Assembly (NCBI GenBank): GCA_963575745.1
Contig: CAUYUJ010015710.1
Location: forward strand, 2,501 to 66,500
Length of the DNA stretch: 64,000 bases
Direction of reading: 5' to 3'
Origin: Prorocentrum cordatum
Taxonomy: Eukaryota; Sar; Dinophyceae; Prorocentrales; Prorocentraceae
The notes beneath the pieces are model-generated. The model saw only the letters and a list, made by a program, of their open reading frames with translations. It was not told the origin of the DNA and did no database searches. Below are positions 1 to 10,700 of this stretch, piece by piece. How positions within the stretch are numbered: position 1 is the first letter of the stretch; each line of letters starts with the position of its first letter. Made by a program: the position numbers and the translations under genes.

Positions 1-500
1 CCTCGTCCTTCTACTCCTCTTGCTCCTCCTTGCCCTCTGGACGCTCTGTGTAAACGCCTGATGGCGGGAGTCTCCGTCGGAAGTCAACTGCGAACGTCGT
101 GGTGACACTGCAGCCCTCCTGGAAGGGTAGGGCCCCCGCCCCCCTTCCTTGGCCACCCGAAGTCTCCGGAATAGACATTGTCTGGGTAGGGCCTTGTTTG
201 GTGGCCCGAAACGTGATCCGAGAAAACCCTGGACCCAATGTAGTAGATCTTGTATGTTGGACCAGGCGTTGCCAGGGTGTCCCGGATCACATTTGGGGGC
301 ACCGAACAGGGCCCCACCCGGACCAGAGCTATCTCGGAGAATTCGGGCACTTAAGAAGGGGGTGGTCCCTTCCCTTCCAGGAGGGCCAAAGTGTGACCAG
401 GACATTGGCAGTTTTTGTCCAACGGAGACTTGAGCCAGAAGGCGTATACATATGGCTTTCAAGAGGCAGGGAGGAGGAGGAGGAGGAGGAGGAGGAGGAG
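1..500. repeat. Large imperfect inverted repeat (foldback-like)
   Basis: The sequence folds about a centre near position 250. The left arm motif GTGATCCGAGAAAACCCTGG pairs with a near-identical reverse-complement block around 270-295, and the GCCCTCCTGGAAGGG block near 115 recurs inverted near 375. Pyrimidine-rich (TCC-type) sequence at the left end matches the GGA tract beyond the right arm, so the palindrome probably continues past the window edge. Both strands therefore carry similar frames of about 85-115 codons; these are treated as artefacts. A foldback or two-armed terminal-repeat element is likely. Confidence 0.7.
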
Positions 501-760
501 GAGGAGGAGGAAAAGGAGGAGGGCGAGCAGGAGGGGCAGAGGCGGAGGAGGAGGAGGAGGAGGAGGATGATCAGGGGAGGAGGAGGAGGAGGAGAGGAGG
601 AGAGAGGAGGACGAGGAGGAGGAGGAGGAGGAGGGGAGGGGCCAGGGAGGAGAGGGAGCTTGTTGAGGCGCGAGAAGGAAGAAGGGGGAGGAGGAAGCGG
701 GGTAAATGAAGGAAGTGAGAGGAGGAGGAGGGGGGAGGAGGAGGACGAGAAAGGGCAGGA
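467..760. repeat. (GGA)n purine tract
   Basis: Impure GGA/GAG triplet microsatellite. It gives Glu/Gly/Arg-rich frames on the + strand and Ser/Pro/Leu-rich frames on the - strand. None of these is supported as a gene. Confidence 0.95.
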
Positions 761-2035
761 GGATGGGCGAGGAGGAAGGACGTCAAGCCAGGACAAGACA
801 AATAGGCGCGATCGAGACCAAAGCGCCAGTCGTACAATAATACCCAAGGACCAAACTCGAATCCCAGGCGGACGAAACCTACACCAAAAGAGAGACCTTA
901 AACATTGTATGGCAGCTATGTTTGGGGAAGCAGTTACGGGTCAAACGTTGGTGCGTTCTGTTACCATGTGCGAGCGATTGCTCTCTCACGAGATCTCAAA
1001 CTCTCTACATGTGTATATATATGTGTATATATGTGTATATATGTGTGAATGTATGTGTGTGTGAAATGTATGCTAGGTATACAAACATACGTGTGTATAG
1101 GTGTGGTGATGCTCTCTCCTGGTTGTTATCCTCCTTTCTGCCGTTGTGTGTGATGTGTGCCTCTGGCCGGTCAGGCCAGAGGAACTTCCACACAGGGTGA
1201 CCACCCGTTCTCCCACGATGTTATCCATTACAGTGGCACGGCTTTGGCGGATTGGCCTGGCCACTGCTCCGAAATCGAGTGGCACTGGGCCACTGTAAGC
1301 AGTGGGTTGCCGTTGGGGGAAGAGAAAATTTACGTGGCAGGCCCTGGCGCACCAAAACTCCACACCCCCGTCCAGAGATCGGGCTCTCGTGGTGCGCCGT
1401 GCCCTGCCAGAGCCGATCGACCCTGCCCCGTGCTGTGCGGGGGCTGGCGGACCCACACCCGAGGCGATGAGATAAGGACCACCTTGGGCTCAGGAGGGGC
1501 TTCGGTTGTCGGCCGCTCTTCAGGTCCAGGTCGGGGAGCCTCTTCGTGGCCGAAGCTGGTCGTGGCCATGAGAGAACCCTTCGCTCCTCCCTCAGAGTTC
1601 CTTGTGGCAGCACGATGACGAGTGTACATTGCTCACGGGCTACGGTCGGGAAGGTTTGTTCAGTCGGCGTGTCGCGCCGCCGGTTCTAGCCCACCACGTT
1701 TGGAGCGGCACGTTGACAGCTCGCAGGGCATAGCGAGTCGTCAGGGCCGTCGCCGCGACACGCGAAGCAGAAGTTCCCGACCGCAGGCCTTGTCGCTGGG
1801 GCCTCGCGCGGCAGCGCACAGGCTCGGGAGAGTAGAAGTGCCGCTGCTCTGCACGAGTCGATGGCCCAGCCGCGCTGCCAGGGCCGTCTTGTCGGACCAG
1901 CTTCGCCGCAGAGTCGTGCGCGATACGTACGTGCACGGCCCCAATCGAACGCTCTGTCGCCAGGGCATATCTTTATGCCCCTTGCCTCGCGCGACGGTCT
2001 TGGGGGAGCGGGAGAGAACAGGGAACGAGGAGGAG
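761..2035. other. No supported gene; GTATAT microsatellite
   Basis: Mixed sequence with a (GTATAT)n-like tract at about 1009-1075. Several overlapping open frames exist on both strands at 1070-1940, but none carries a recognisable domain and they compete with one another. Nothing else is seen here. Confidence 0.5.
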
Positions 2036-2224
2036 CCGTGTCCTCTCTCTCTCTCTCTCTCTATCTCTCTCCTGCCGATCGGGGATCGAGGTTCGAGGAT
2101 GTCTCCCGGAAAAGTCCAGCTTCGGCGCGGGCCCGACCCCCCCACACCCCCACGCTTGGCCGGCGGCCGCGCGCCGGCCGCCCCCGCGGTCGTGGTGCTG
2201 CGGCAAGGCGAGGAGGGGGGGTCG

Positions 2225-2590
2225 GAGGTTGGGGGGGAGGAGGAGGAGGAGGAGGAGGAGGAGGAGGAGGAGGAGGAGGAGGAGGAGGAGGAGGAGGAGG
2301 AGGAGGAGGAGGAGGGGGAGGGGGATGCGAGGGGTTGGTGGACGTGGGGAGGCTGGAGAGGTTGGAGAGCTTGGATGTTGGAGGTTGGATGAGGGAGGTT
2401 GGAGGTTGGATGGGGGAGATTCGAGAGGTCGGAGAGGTTGGAGAGATTGGAGGGGGAGGTTGGAGAGATTAGAAAGGTCGGAGGAGGAGGTTGGAGGTTG
2501 GATGCGGGAGGTTCGAGAGGTTGGAGAGGCTGGAGGGGGAGGTTAAGAGAGATTAGAGAGGTCGGAGGGGGAGGTTAGAGGTTGGAGGGT
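2225..2590. repeat. (GGA)n followed by GGTTGGA minisatellite
   Basis: About 95 bases of GGA triplets grade into a short-period purine-strand minisatellite built from GGAGGTTGGA/GGTTGGAGAG words up to about 2590. A (CT)n run lies just upstream at about 2041-2066. Coding frames across it are by-products. Confidence 0.9.
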
Positions 2591-2792
2591 TGGGGGGAGG
2601 AGGGGGGGCAGGCAGGGGAGGAGGGATGACCCAGGGCGCAGCTCTGGGCCCGCAGGCAGGCCGCACGGCAGAGGGTCGTGGTGAAGCGGGCGGCCAATAG
2701 CAGTGGCGCGCTCAGCGTCTCCCCCCTTTTCTCCAATGGGGAGCTGGAGGAGGTACGAGGCAGTCGACTGCACCACAGAGTGACCCTTCGCC

Positions 2793-2912
2793 AGAGTGAC
2801 CTCTGGTGCGGGCCCAGAGGGACCCCCTCCAGTGCCCCCCAGTACTGGCTTGCGCGCCTGGACGTGGCCCCACCGTGGTCCCCTGAAGCCGCGCACCAAA
2901 GGTCACTCTGGC
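2793..2912. repeat. Imperfect 120-bp palindrome
   Basis: AGAGTGACCTCTGGTGCG at the left is mirrored by the reverse complement of CGCACCAAAGGTCACTCT at the right, with partial complementarity through the centre. It makes similar peptides appear on both strands. It is a smaller foldback structure of the same general type as the one at the start of the window. Confidence 0.65.
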
Positions 2913-2919
2913 TCAGGCA

Positions 2920-3125
2920 GAGAGAGGAGGAGAGGGGAGAGGAGAGGAGAGAGGAGGAGAGAGAGAGAGAGGGAGAGAGAGAGAATGAAGAGAGATGAGG
3001 AGAGAGAAAGAGAGAGGAGGAGAGAAGACGAGAGAGAAGGAAGAGAGAGGAGAGAGAGAGAGAGAGGGAGGACAGGCGTGCAGCCGAGAGAGGAAGAAAG
3101 AGGAGGAGAGAGGAGAGGGAAGCGA
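2920..3125. repeat. (GA)n/(GGA)n purine tract
   Basis: Mixed GAGAGA and GGAGGA microsatellite. No gene is supported; the open frames are all Arg/Glu or Ser/Leu low complexity. Confidence 0.95.
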
Positions 3126-3549
3126 GGCAAGCTGGACGCGCCCGCGCCATATCTGACGTCCTGCCCCGCCCACCCAGCCCTTCCTGCTGCGATGGTTTGT
3201 CAATTCTTCACGCCTCGCTTATCCCCACCAGCCCATTCAGAAGCCCTGCCCTTCAGAGTCGACGGGAAAAGGGACGAAGAGACACATCTAGGGAAACAAA
3301 GCGAGCAAGGTCTTCGGGCCATCCTTGGGTGCCGCGTGGGGGCGAGGGGAAGAGGAGGAGGAGGAGGAGGAGGAGGAGGAGGAGGAGGAGGAGGAGGAGG
3401 AGGAGGAGTTGGAGGAGGAGGAGGAGGACGACGACGAGGAGGACGAGGAGGACGCGGATGGACGCGGAGGACGCGGAGGACGAGGACTAGGATGAGGACG
3501 ACGCGGACGAGGACTCATGGAACCATCTAGAGGTATTATTGCGGTTGCT
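3126..3549. other. Unique segment plus GGA/GAC triplet tract
   Basis: Unique DNA to about 3345, then (GGA)n passing into GAC/GGAC triplets to about 3515. The word TATCCCCACCAGCCCA near 3226 (as TTATCCCC) recurs near 42095, and a relative heads the composite repeats at 49.3 and 55.2 kb, suggesting a dismembered copy of that repeat. No gene is seen. Confidence 0.5.
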
Positions 3550-4306
3550 GCTGCTGCTGCTGGTGCTCTCTGGGAGTTTGGGGGGGCCCTCTTGGAACCC
3601 TCTTGGTAAGCCTGGAAGGCGTCTTGGGATCACTTTGGATGCCATCGATTACCGGATGGGGGGTTCCCCAACTCAGCTCCCCCCTCAGGAGCCGGCAAAC
3701 CGCTTCTTGGGGCTCTCTTGGAGCGCTCTTGGGCGCTCTTGTAGCGGTCTTGGGGCAGTTTGGAGCATGTTGGGAGCCATCTTGAGCCAGCTTGGGCTAT
3801 CTGAGCCATCTTGGAGGTCATCTTGGGCTCTCTGAGACCGCTCGGGGTCCTCTTGGGGGCCTCGTGGGTGCCTCTTGGGGCCCTCTTGGGACCCTCTTGG
3901 AGCCCTCTTGGGGCTCTCTTGGGAGCCCTGGAGCGCATCTTGGGGCCATCTTCGGAGCTATCGATCAAAGGAGGGAGGCACCCGATCGAGGCCGCCCCCT
4001 CGGGGGCCACGATCTTCGTGAGGGGTGTCAGAAATTGGCCCTCCCAGGGGCCGAGCTTGGACGCTCCAACCGATTGCGGCCCCTCCCGTCCAGGTCCAGG
4101 GGAGGGGGTAGGGGGATGGGTCAAGACACCCTCTCCGCACGCAAGTCGTCTAGCTCATTCCCACCCGCCCTCCCACCACATAAGTGGCATCCGAGTCTCG
4201 GCATAGCCAGGGGTCACCATTGGATGGACGGCCACTGGGAACCAAAGCGGACGCCAGGTGCGCGACGCTCGCCGCGGGCTCCACATGTGGTTGGTGTGCC
4301 ATCCTT

Positions 4307-4348
<42 letters not shown>

Positions 4349-4844
4349 AGAAAACAACAAAAAAAAAAAAAACTGATGCCCCCACCCTCCGCATGGTCCA
4401 GATGCTGATGTGGGGGCCGTCAGCAGTGTTCTGGGCCTGCGCACAGCAAGCACCTTCATGCGGGCACCACACCACCGCCGTCCCTGTCCAAAAAACACTA
4501 CAAAGTGCCCGCGGGTGGTCAGCACAACACCCACGACGTTGGCACAAAGCGGCTACACTGAGGATGTCCCGCCATCTCCGTCAAAAAACCATACAACGTG
4601 CTCACATGGCGCCAGAGAGGGTGTTGGCAGGGTGGGCCCCGCACTTTACAGTTTGCATTGTTTTTGACAGGGATGGTGTGGGGGGGGGGGAGCGCATGGT
4701 TCTGGGTTGGCTGCTGGCCAGGTGGGAGAGGGGGTGTTTCTCAATAGGGAACAGTGTTAAACCCTCCCCGAAGACAAGAAGGGTTTTGGTAAGAGGAAAG
4801 AACGACATCGCTAGACCACCTGAGCCCAGAGGGCTGGTGGGATA
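3550..4844 (-). repeat. Composite interspersed repeat, inverted copy C
   Basis: Reverse-complement relative of the elements at 49331-50860 and 55156-56570. Read on this strand it runs: CTTGG-rich array (3550-3950); a tail containing GGTCCAGGGGAGGGGGTAGG (4094-4113) and the reverse complement of the 'GAGGGCGGGTGGGAGTGAGC' block (about 4150-4180); a divergent middle carrying (TA)n and an A-rich run instead of the (GGC)n of the other copies; and a leader ending at CCAGAGGGCTGGTGGGAT (about 4826-4843). Shared order of unrelated modules in three places shows one ancestral unit. Coding potential is absent. Confidence 0.75.
4308..4372. repeat. (TA)n and A-rich run
   Basis: About 28 bases of alternating TA followed by AAAATAAAG and a 13-base A run. 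It sits inside the composite repeat and replaces the (GGC)n array found at the same place in the two + strand copies. An A-rich tail could mark an old retro-insertion. Confidence 0.85.
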
Positions 4845-5344
4845 GACCCGCGGGCGCGAGTCATAGCGACCCTGGAACTCAAACAAAAAGCTTGCGCAAA
4901 GGAAGGTGGCGGATGAGCAGGACCATACACAGGAGGAAATGTAGGGTGAGGAAGGAGGAGGACGAGGACGAACGGCAACAGCAGGAACTGGAGCGAGGAG
5001 GACCAGGGGAAGGTGGAGGAGGAAAAAGAACGGCCCGCGCTCGGGCAACAGTGCCATTCTGAACGACCGGAGCAAAGCTTCGATCCTGACTCGAGGCCCA
5101 ATGTGCAGCGGGCGCACCATGTTGGAAGGACCGAAAACGTTCGAATGGTAGAAAACACAAAAGTAAAATCAACTCGGGCCCAGCCTGCATGTGAATCGCA
5201 TTTTCGGACGGGAGCGCGCGACTTTCAGGCCGTCTTCGAGGGAGAGGGCCGAGTGGTAGTCATGTTAAGTAGTTGCGAGAGAGGATGGGGAGAGGCGGGG
5301 AAAGAGCACGAGCAGGTATCAGGGAGGAGGCGTTATAGAGAAAA
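4845..5344. other. No supported gene
   Basis: Unique mixed-composition sequence. Overlapping open frames on both strands lack recognisable domains. Nothing is identified. Confidence 0.4.
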
Positions 5345-5784
5345 GAGGAGGGGAGGAGGAGGAGGAGGAGGAGGAGGAGGAGGAGGAGGAGGAGGAGGAA
5401 GAGGACGAGGAGGAGGAGGGGAGGCGAGGAGGAAAAGCAGGAGCAGGGGCGGGTTCAGCCCGCCAGGGTGTGCACTGCTCGTGTGGCGCGACAGGGTTCA
5501 GCGCACCAGGGGGAGGAGGAGGAGGAGGAGGAGGAGGAGGAGGAGGAGGAGGAGGAGGAGGAGGAGGAGGAGGAGAATGAAGAGGAGAATGAAGAGGAGG
5601 CGAAGGAGGAGGAGGAGGAGGAGGAGGAGAAGGAGGAGGAGAACGAATGGGGAGAGATGTCCTCCTGATCTTTATCCCCCTCATCCTCCTCATCATTCGC
5701 TCGACTTCTTCTCCTCCTCCTCATCATCCTCTCGCCGCCTCCCCCTTCTCTTCCTCCTCCTCTTCCTCCTCCTCCTCATCATCA
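5345..5784. repeat. (GGA)n, then (TCC)n/(TCA)n
   Basis: Two GGA tracts (5345-5420 and 5511-5645) are followed by a pyrimidine-rich TCC/TCA stretch (about 5660-5784). The strand switch of the triplet makes a potential GGA:TCC foldback. The pyrimidine tract directly abuts the spliced-leader relic at 5785. Confidence 0.9.
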
Positions 5785-5806
5785 TCCGTAGCCACTGCGG
5801 CTGAAG
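5785..5806 (+). other. Relict dinoflagellate spliced leader
   Basis: A 22-base window matches the dinoflagellate spliced leader at 18 of 22 positions by eye: it opens TCCGTAGCCA and closes GGCTGAAG, with CTGC where the leader has TTTT and one C-to-G change. Spliced leaders are normally added to mRNA in trans, so a genomic copy implies reverse transcription of a trans-spliced mRNA. It lies at the 5' edge of the LINE-like remnant. Identity of the leader is established knowledge; the retro-origin here is inference. Confidence 0.7.
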
Positions 5807-5815
5807 TTCAAGCCG

Positions 5816-6690
5816 TTGGGCTTTGGCGGCCTGAACCTGTCTGCAGCCGAGAGGCCTGGGTCAAAGCGTCCTGCCTGCAGGGTTGTTATTTTCTCCATTC
5901 ATGATCCCTACATACAGGAGGTTGCCGTTCGGCCACTCCTCATATTTTGCGCTCAGTCTTGGGTGCTGGCCACATTGCCCGAAAGGGCGCCAACAAGGGC
6001 AGGAGCAGCGACAGCGTCAGCCAGTCCAGACCTCGTGGCAGGAGCAGTCATTCGTACCAACGTGACCATTCACTGTCGTCGTCTCGCTCGCCAAGCAGAG
6101 GAACCAGGAAGCAGGAGCACTCGAGAGATCGACCGTGCACCAGATGAGCCTCCTGCGTGGATGGGTACACTGATTAGCGACCTTCGTAGGAAGACCATCG
6201 AGCTCGAGGACCTCGAGACCTCCATGCGCACCCAGGCTTGTGACATGAAGACCACGTCCAGGAACATGTTGAACGCATGGGACTTATCAACCAGCGAATA
6301 AGTTCCATGGAATCCCCGGGCAATGGTAGATTGCGCGACGCCTTCTCTAAGGCGACGGACGAGAAGTTCGATGTCAGCATGTCCCAGTTCGGCCAGATCA
6401 TGACGGCTCCACCTCCCCATTCGGGCCCGCCAAAATTTGTGGTTCAGCCGTCGGGACAGAAGACCAGACCGAAGTGCGTGTTCGTAGGTGGCTTCCCTTT
6501 TGCCGCTCTGGGCCAAGGTGGTGGTCTCGCTGGCCGACCAGCTGAGGCCGATGGTGTTCATTTTCCAGAGCACGGAGTTTACGGTGAAGGCCCACATTAT
6601 GAATAACTATGTCAGCATCGACTTCGGCGATGGCATGCACGCTCGCGGATTTGTAGATACGGTCAAGTGCAAGGGCTTGACATAGCCCAA
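5816..6690 (+). pseudogene. LINE ORF1-like / N-terminal region, frame-broken
   Basis: One frame (5816-6301) has Arg/Ser-rich sequence then a charged helical stretch with SDLRRKTIELEDLETSM, likely coiled coil. A second frame (6277-6606) carries KCVFVGGFPF at 6472-6501, which resembles the first beta strand (RNP2-like) of an RNA-recognition fold. The continuation NNYVSIDFGD and ARGFVDTVK is in a third frame (6488-6685). The order coiled coil then RNA-binding fold resembles nucleic-acid-binding N-terminal regions of LINE proteins. At least two frameshifts are needed to read it through. Assignment is by pattern only. Confidence 0.45.
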
Positions 6691-7214
6691 CCAGAAGTCC
6701 AGAACAGTCGTCGAGCTTCGCGCTGGGATGCTCTCGCCAGCTGCTCTGGTCCAACGTGCAGGCCCACATGCAGGGGCAGTATCTCTGGAGAACGACCATG
6801 AAGCTCGGCTCGCAGGGTTTCAAGGTGTTCTCTTCCTGGTCGAGAACGACGAGCGCACGCACTTTCACGAAGTGAAGGAGCTCAACCACTTCGTCGCGCA
6901 GCCGCAGTGCGAGAACTTGGCACAGCGTGGCGTCACCAAGGAGGCCACCGACTCGCTGTCTGCGCCCTTCTTCCTCGGTGAAGGTATCCCGCGCTGTTCC
7001 TGTCTGCTCCGTCATGCCCCTCCGCGGAGCGTGATGGGGTGACGTTTTCTTCCGTCGACGTCGATGGGATCATATCCAGCACCGCGCATGGTAGCCCCCT
7101 CCTCTTCCCCGACCAGACTTCGCCACATCGCGCACGACGACGACGACTCTGCACGCCGCCCATTTTGCACGTCGCCCAGCTCTTCTGAATGGGGGCTCGT
7201 CTGACGACTCCGAG

Positions 7215-8264
7215 TTGCCGCAGCGCGCCAGCCCAGCACGTCCTCGTTTTCTTTTTCTTCGAGCGATGCGAGCTCGGGCGAGCCCGGCTTCCCCATCGCC
7301 CCGTGGAACGCCAGGTCCGCGCGCGGCGCCGCCATTGCCCCTCAAGCCCCCCGCCAGCAAAAGCTTAACAAGCCGGTCCTGCTTTGATCTAGACGCGGTA
7401 TTTTCTGCATTAAAGAGGCTCGTGGGTCGGAAGCGCACCAATAGCATATCTATCCAAAGATGCGCACCATGCCTTCGGCGCGGGCACTTTCCTGGAAACC
7501 TTTCACCTCTGGGGGGCTGCATCATCTTTACCCACCCTCGGTGTCAGGGCACGCTGCTCACGCCTATCTTCGAGCGTGCGAGCGCGGTCGCACACGCGGC
7601 CTTGCTTTACGCAACAGCACGCGAGGCACGCAAATCTTGGATGGCCACATCGAGCCTTCGCACCAGCCCGTTGTCGAGCATGCCCAGCTCCGCTGCTTTC
7701 TCAGGGCATTACTTCAATCGGCCTGCCGCAATCAGTTTACCATGGGTGACTGAACTTTCTTGCCGGTGGCGAACGGAGCCACCGTCGCGACGGGCGCACT
7801 CTCGCCCTGCCAACGCACGGCGCAGGAGTTCGACCGCCCCTTTCCCGAACGTTGCGGAGGCCGACCAGGCCTCGTTCACTTGCCGCGCCGAGGGCTGGAG
7901 AGAGCAACGCAAGTACGCGGTGCGGCTTTCCCACCTGGGTCGGATTTCTACGAGTACCTTTCCCAGGATACTCTGTGACCTGCACCCTGCATCGCGGGCC
8001 CTAGGGGCCACTGCTGACATGAGGGAGCCGCCCGATCACGCGCCTGCACTGCTATCTCTCCATCCGTCGCCAGGAGGCTTTCCCAAGGTTCCAGCGTGGA
8101 TCCCCAAGCATTGCAGGTTCGAGTCTAAGGTCGAGGACATCGTCGCCTCCGCAGGCGCGATCTGCGATGATCCAGGCCAGGCCACCGTCGAACTTCGGGA
8201 TTGCATCTTGGACGCCGCCAAGCAGCTCACATCTGGATCAGGACATGGCGGGGTCACGGGATAA
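7215..8264 (+). pseudogene. Open frame in LINE linker region, no domain recognised
   Basis: A 349-codon open frame, rich in Ala, Arg, Ser and Pro, lies between the ORF1-like part and the reverse transcriptase of the LINE remnant. The position is where an apurinic endonuclease and linker would be expected, but I cannot identify the Asn-Glu-Asp-His residues of such an enzyme. A competing frame on the - strand covers part of it, so coding status is doubtful. Confidence 0.2.
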
Positions 8265-8868
8265 GTCGGGCAGCTGTCTTGGGCTCTTGCGGCCTACGGG
8301 GCGTCGCGTTCTGGACGCCATGAGGTTCTGTTTGGGGCCGTCAACGCCATCTGGGATTCAGGAATATTTCGACTTCCGAGACCTGGCGCGTGATCCAGCA
8401 CGGTCGTTGTCACGCTTTCTTGGGCGGTATGCGCAATGGCCAGATCGTCGGGGAGATCGACGGCTTTCGCGACGCGACCGATCTCCACGAACCTCGTAAG
8501 ATGCACCGGCTTAACAAACTCTACGGTTGCAAGAGTGTCTGGCGCGGTAGGCAACGCAATCGCGGACTTGGCGTGGTCGCCGACCCGACTGGCACCGCGC
8601 CGTCTGCCGCCGACGCGTCTCGCCGCGGTCTCGCGCGCCGTTGGGGCCAGGTGCGCTCCGCGATTGACGCTTCCGAAAACGCATCCAACAGGCCCCCCCC
8701 GACACCCGATGGCACGTGGAGTCTCTGCCCGCTTCCAAGATCTCCCGGGGCGGTCGCGCGACGATGCGCCTGGCCCAGTCGGGGCCCCGTTCCTTGGATG
8801 GTTTCGCGCGGGACGTAATGCCGCAAGAAGGCGCAACTCGCCCCATCTCGACATCCCCCAGGCCGCCC

Positions 8869-8869
<1 letters not shown>

Positions 8870-8938
<69 letters not shown>

Positions 8939-8957
8939 AAAAAAAATAAAAAAAAAA
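8870..8957. repeat. (CA)n with A-rich tail
   Basis: About 60 bases of alternating CA followed by roughly 25 mostly A bases. It lies inside the LINE remnant. A dinucleotide run ending in poly-A can mark the 3' end of an inserted retro-copy, here presumably a second insertion into the older LINE. Confidence 0.9.
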
Positions 8958-9236
8958 ACTCAGACGCGACGGCGGCGTTCCTCGCGAAAGGCGAAGACGC
9001 AGGCGACTCCAGCTTCATTGCGCGCGCGCCAGAGAAGACGCGACCTACTGACTGTCGGACACCGACAGTACTGAGTTTATGGCGACTGCCCTATTACGCT
9101 TGTCTGCCAGAGAGCTGTTTTCGGCCAACTGAGGGACCTGGTCGGCGAATGCCCGTCAATTGCGCGCACCCAGAATCTAGGTGTCTCCACTGGCTCGCTC
9201 AGAAGGGCACGCAGCGCAGCCGCTTCATCTTGTAAT

Positions 9237-9616
9237 ATGAACAGCGCCTTCCCGAGCCTGATCCACGGCGCCCTGATGTTCGCCCTGGGCCGCATGCGTT
9301 TTCCTTTTGTTTTTTCTTGGGCGCCATCAAGGCAACGCGCCAAGACGCTTCAATACATGTCTCGTTTCGGAGCAACCGTCCTGATGGACTTTCGCTGTGC
9401 CGCGGGACACGGCCAGGGCGCTCGATCTCGGGGTCGCTCTTCGCTCTGGCCTACGACCCCATCATTGGAGTGCTGGCCCATCACCTTCCCAGACCCACGC
9501 ACGAGCTCGGCGCCTTCGCCGACGGCTGCGGCCTGGCCGGCAGCGGCGCTTTAACCTTTTGCTTGGTCGCTGTCGTCTTCTGGGCGCTGGCTGGCGCGGC
9601 CTCTCGGGCTGCATAG
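9237..9616 (+). pseudogene. Reverse transcriptase core remnant
   Basis: The frame 9317-9616 reads SGSLFALAYDPI (SLFALAYDPI at 9434-9463), which matches the conserved block preceding the catalytic motif of LINE reverse transcriptases. It is followed at about 25 residues by FADGCGLA (9515-9538), the position of the catalytic FADD-type motif. The second Asp is Gly, so the polymerase would be inactive. Frames upstream and downstream are shifted. The family match is from motif memory; no alignment was run. Confidence 0.55.
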
Positions 9617-10479
9617 CCACGTTAAAAAGACGGCGGTGGCCGCGCCCTGGGAAATGCGAAGAGGTCGAGCTCATGAACAATATTCGGCACTTCGGCCGTT
9701 TCGCCCAGGGGCTCGTCGTCGCCGAATTCGCTCGGCACCCCGGGATCGCGCTAGGTCAAGCTGATAGGAGAATGGCTGGACGCTCCCACTCGCGAAGTTC
9801 ATCCCACGCGGCCACGCCGCGCAGGGCCTGGGCCTGGGACGCACCAAATGCACCAGTAACTGCAACTTGTCGCGCGCGTCTCGGCCCCGAGCTTCGCGGA
9901 ACAGTTGCTGCCCACGTGCGCCGGCGCCCCGGAAATTTAAGAAAACACGGACCAGGTGCTCATCCGCGGCCCCTGGAACGCGTTCTCGCCCCAAATCACC
10001 CAGCACCTGCAGTCCATAGGGCCCCCGACACAAGCAGCGTCGATCCGCGGCCAGGCTGCCAGGCTGAGAGTTGATGAGAGACCCTCGGCTTTTCACGAAG
10101 CGGGACGATTGCCTCACGAATTCTCTGGGGGCGATGACAGCTGCATCCAGTGGAAGCAGCGCCCGGCTTGGATTGCGAGCGCGCGGAACAGCCTTTCCAG
10201 CAATTGCAGGCCCATCACTGCCATCCCTGAGGTCCCGCGCGAGGCCCCCGACATTCAACGAGAGGTAGAAAGATATCTGCTGAGTATTCCGACGCATTCC
10301 CCTCCCTAGCCCCTCGAAGCCCACGCCCGCAAGCCGCGCCCCGAATCTTCCAGCCGCCACTGCCAAAGTCTCATTCTTATATTTTTCAGGACCGCTGACA
10401 TGGCCCCCCGTGCGTTTTGAACGCCCCCTTAAGAACGGCGCGCAACTGCTAGACTTGCAGCGGCCGTTTCCACGGACCG

Positions 10480-10692
10480 ACGAAATCCTGCATGGCCTGT
10501 GTTCTCTCTGGCTGGGACGCCCATAGGCATATCGTAGATTGCCCCGATTTTTCCGAGCTTAGAATGTATATGGACCTTTTCCCTTCGGCCTTCAGTTACA
10601 GTTCGGGGGTCGATGAGCTGTTAGTCTCTCGCATGTTCCCTGTCCCCACGTATGTGCTGGCGAGTATTGCCATGCATTTCTACGTTGTGTAA
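10480..10692 (+). pseudogene. LINE C-terminal zinc-knuckle remnant
   Basis: The frame encodes a Cys-x2-Cys pair (codons 10489-10491 and 10498-10500), then His at 10522-10524 and 10528-10530 and Cys-Pro at 10540-10545, followed by a leucine/phenylalanine-rich stretch. Zinc knuckles of this kind with an 'H…DCP' ending are typical of the C-terminus of LINE polyproteins. Only the C-terminal end is open. Confidence 0.4.
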
Positions 10693-10700
10693 ACTTTTTA

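Larger units (their letters stand above)
5785..10700 (+). mobile_element. Degenerate LINE-like retrotransposon
   Basis: The + strand carries, in the order expected of a non-LTR element, an RNA-binding-like N-terminal region (about 5820-6690), a long linker or endonuclease-like stretch without clear motifs (about 6700-9200), a reverse-transcriptase core (9434-9538) and a Cys/His zinc knuckle (10489-10542). These pieces lie in different frames separated by stops and frameshifts, and a (CA)n plus A-rich run interrupts it at about 8871-8957. No intact frame spans more than a fragment. The catalytic motif is mutated. The spliced-leader relic at the left edge suggests the founding RNA was trans-spliced. 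Endonuclease residues could not be pinpointed, so completeness is uncertain. Confidence 0.5.

Noticed and set aside
8110-8135. tRNA T-arm-like word GGTTCGAGTC
   Set aside because: No acceptor, D or anticodon arms can be built around it.
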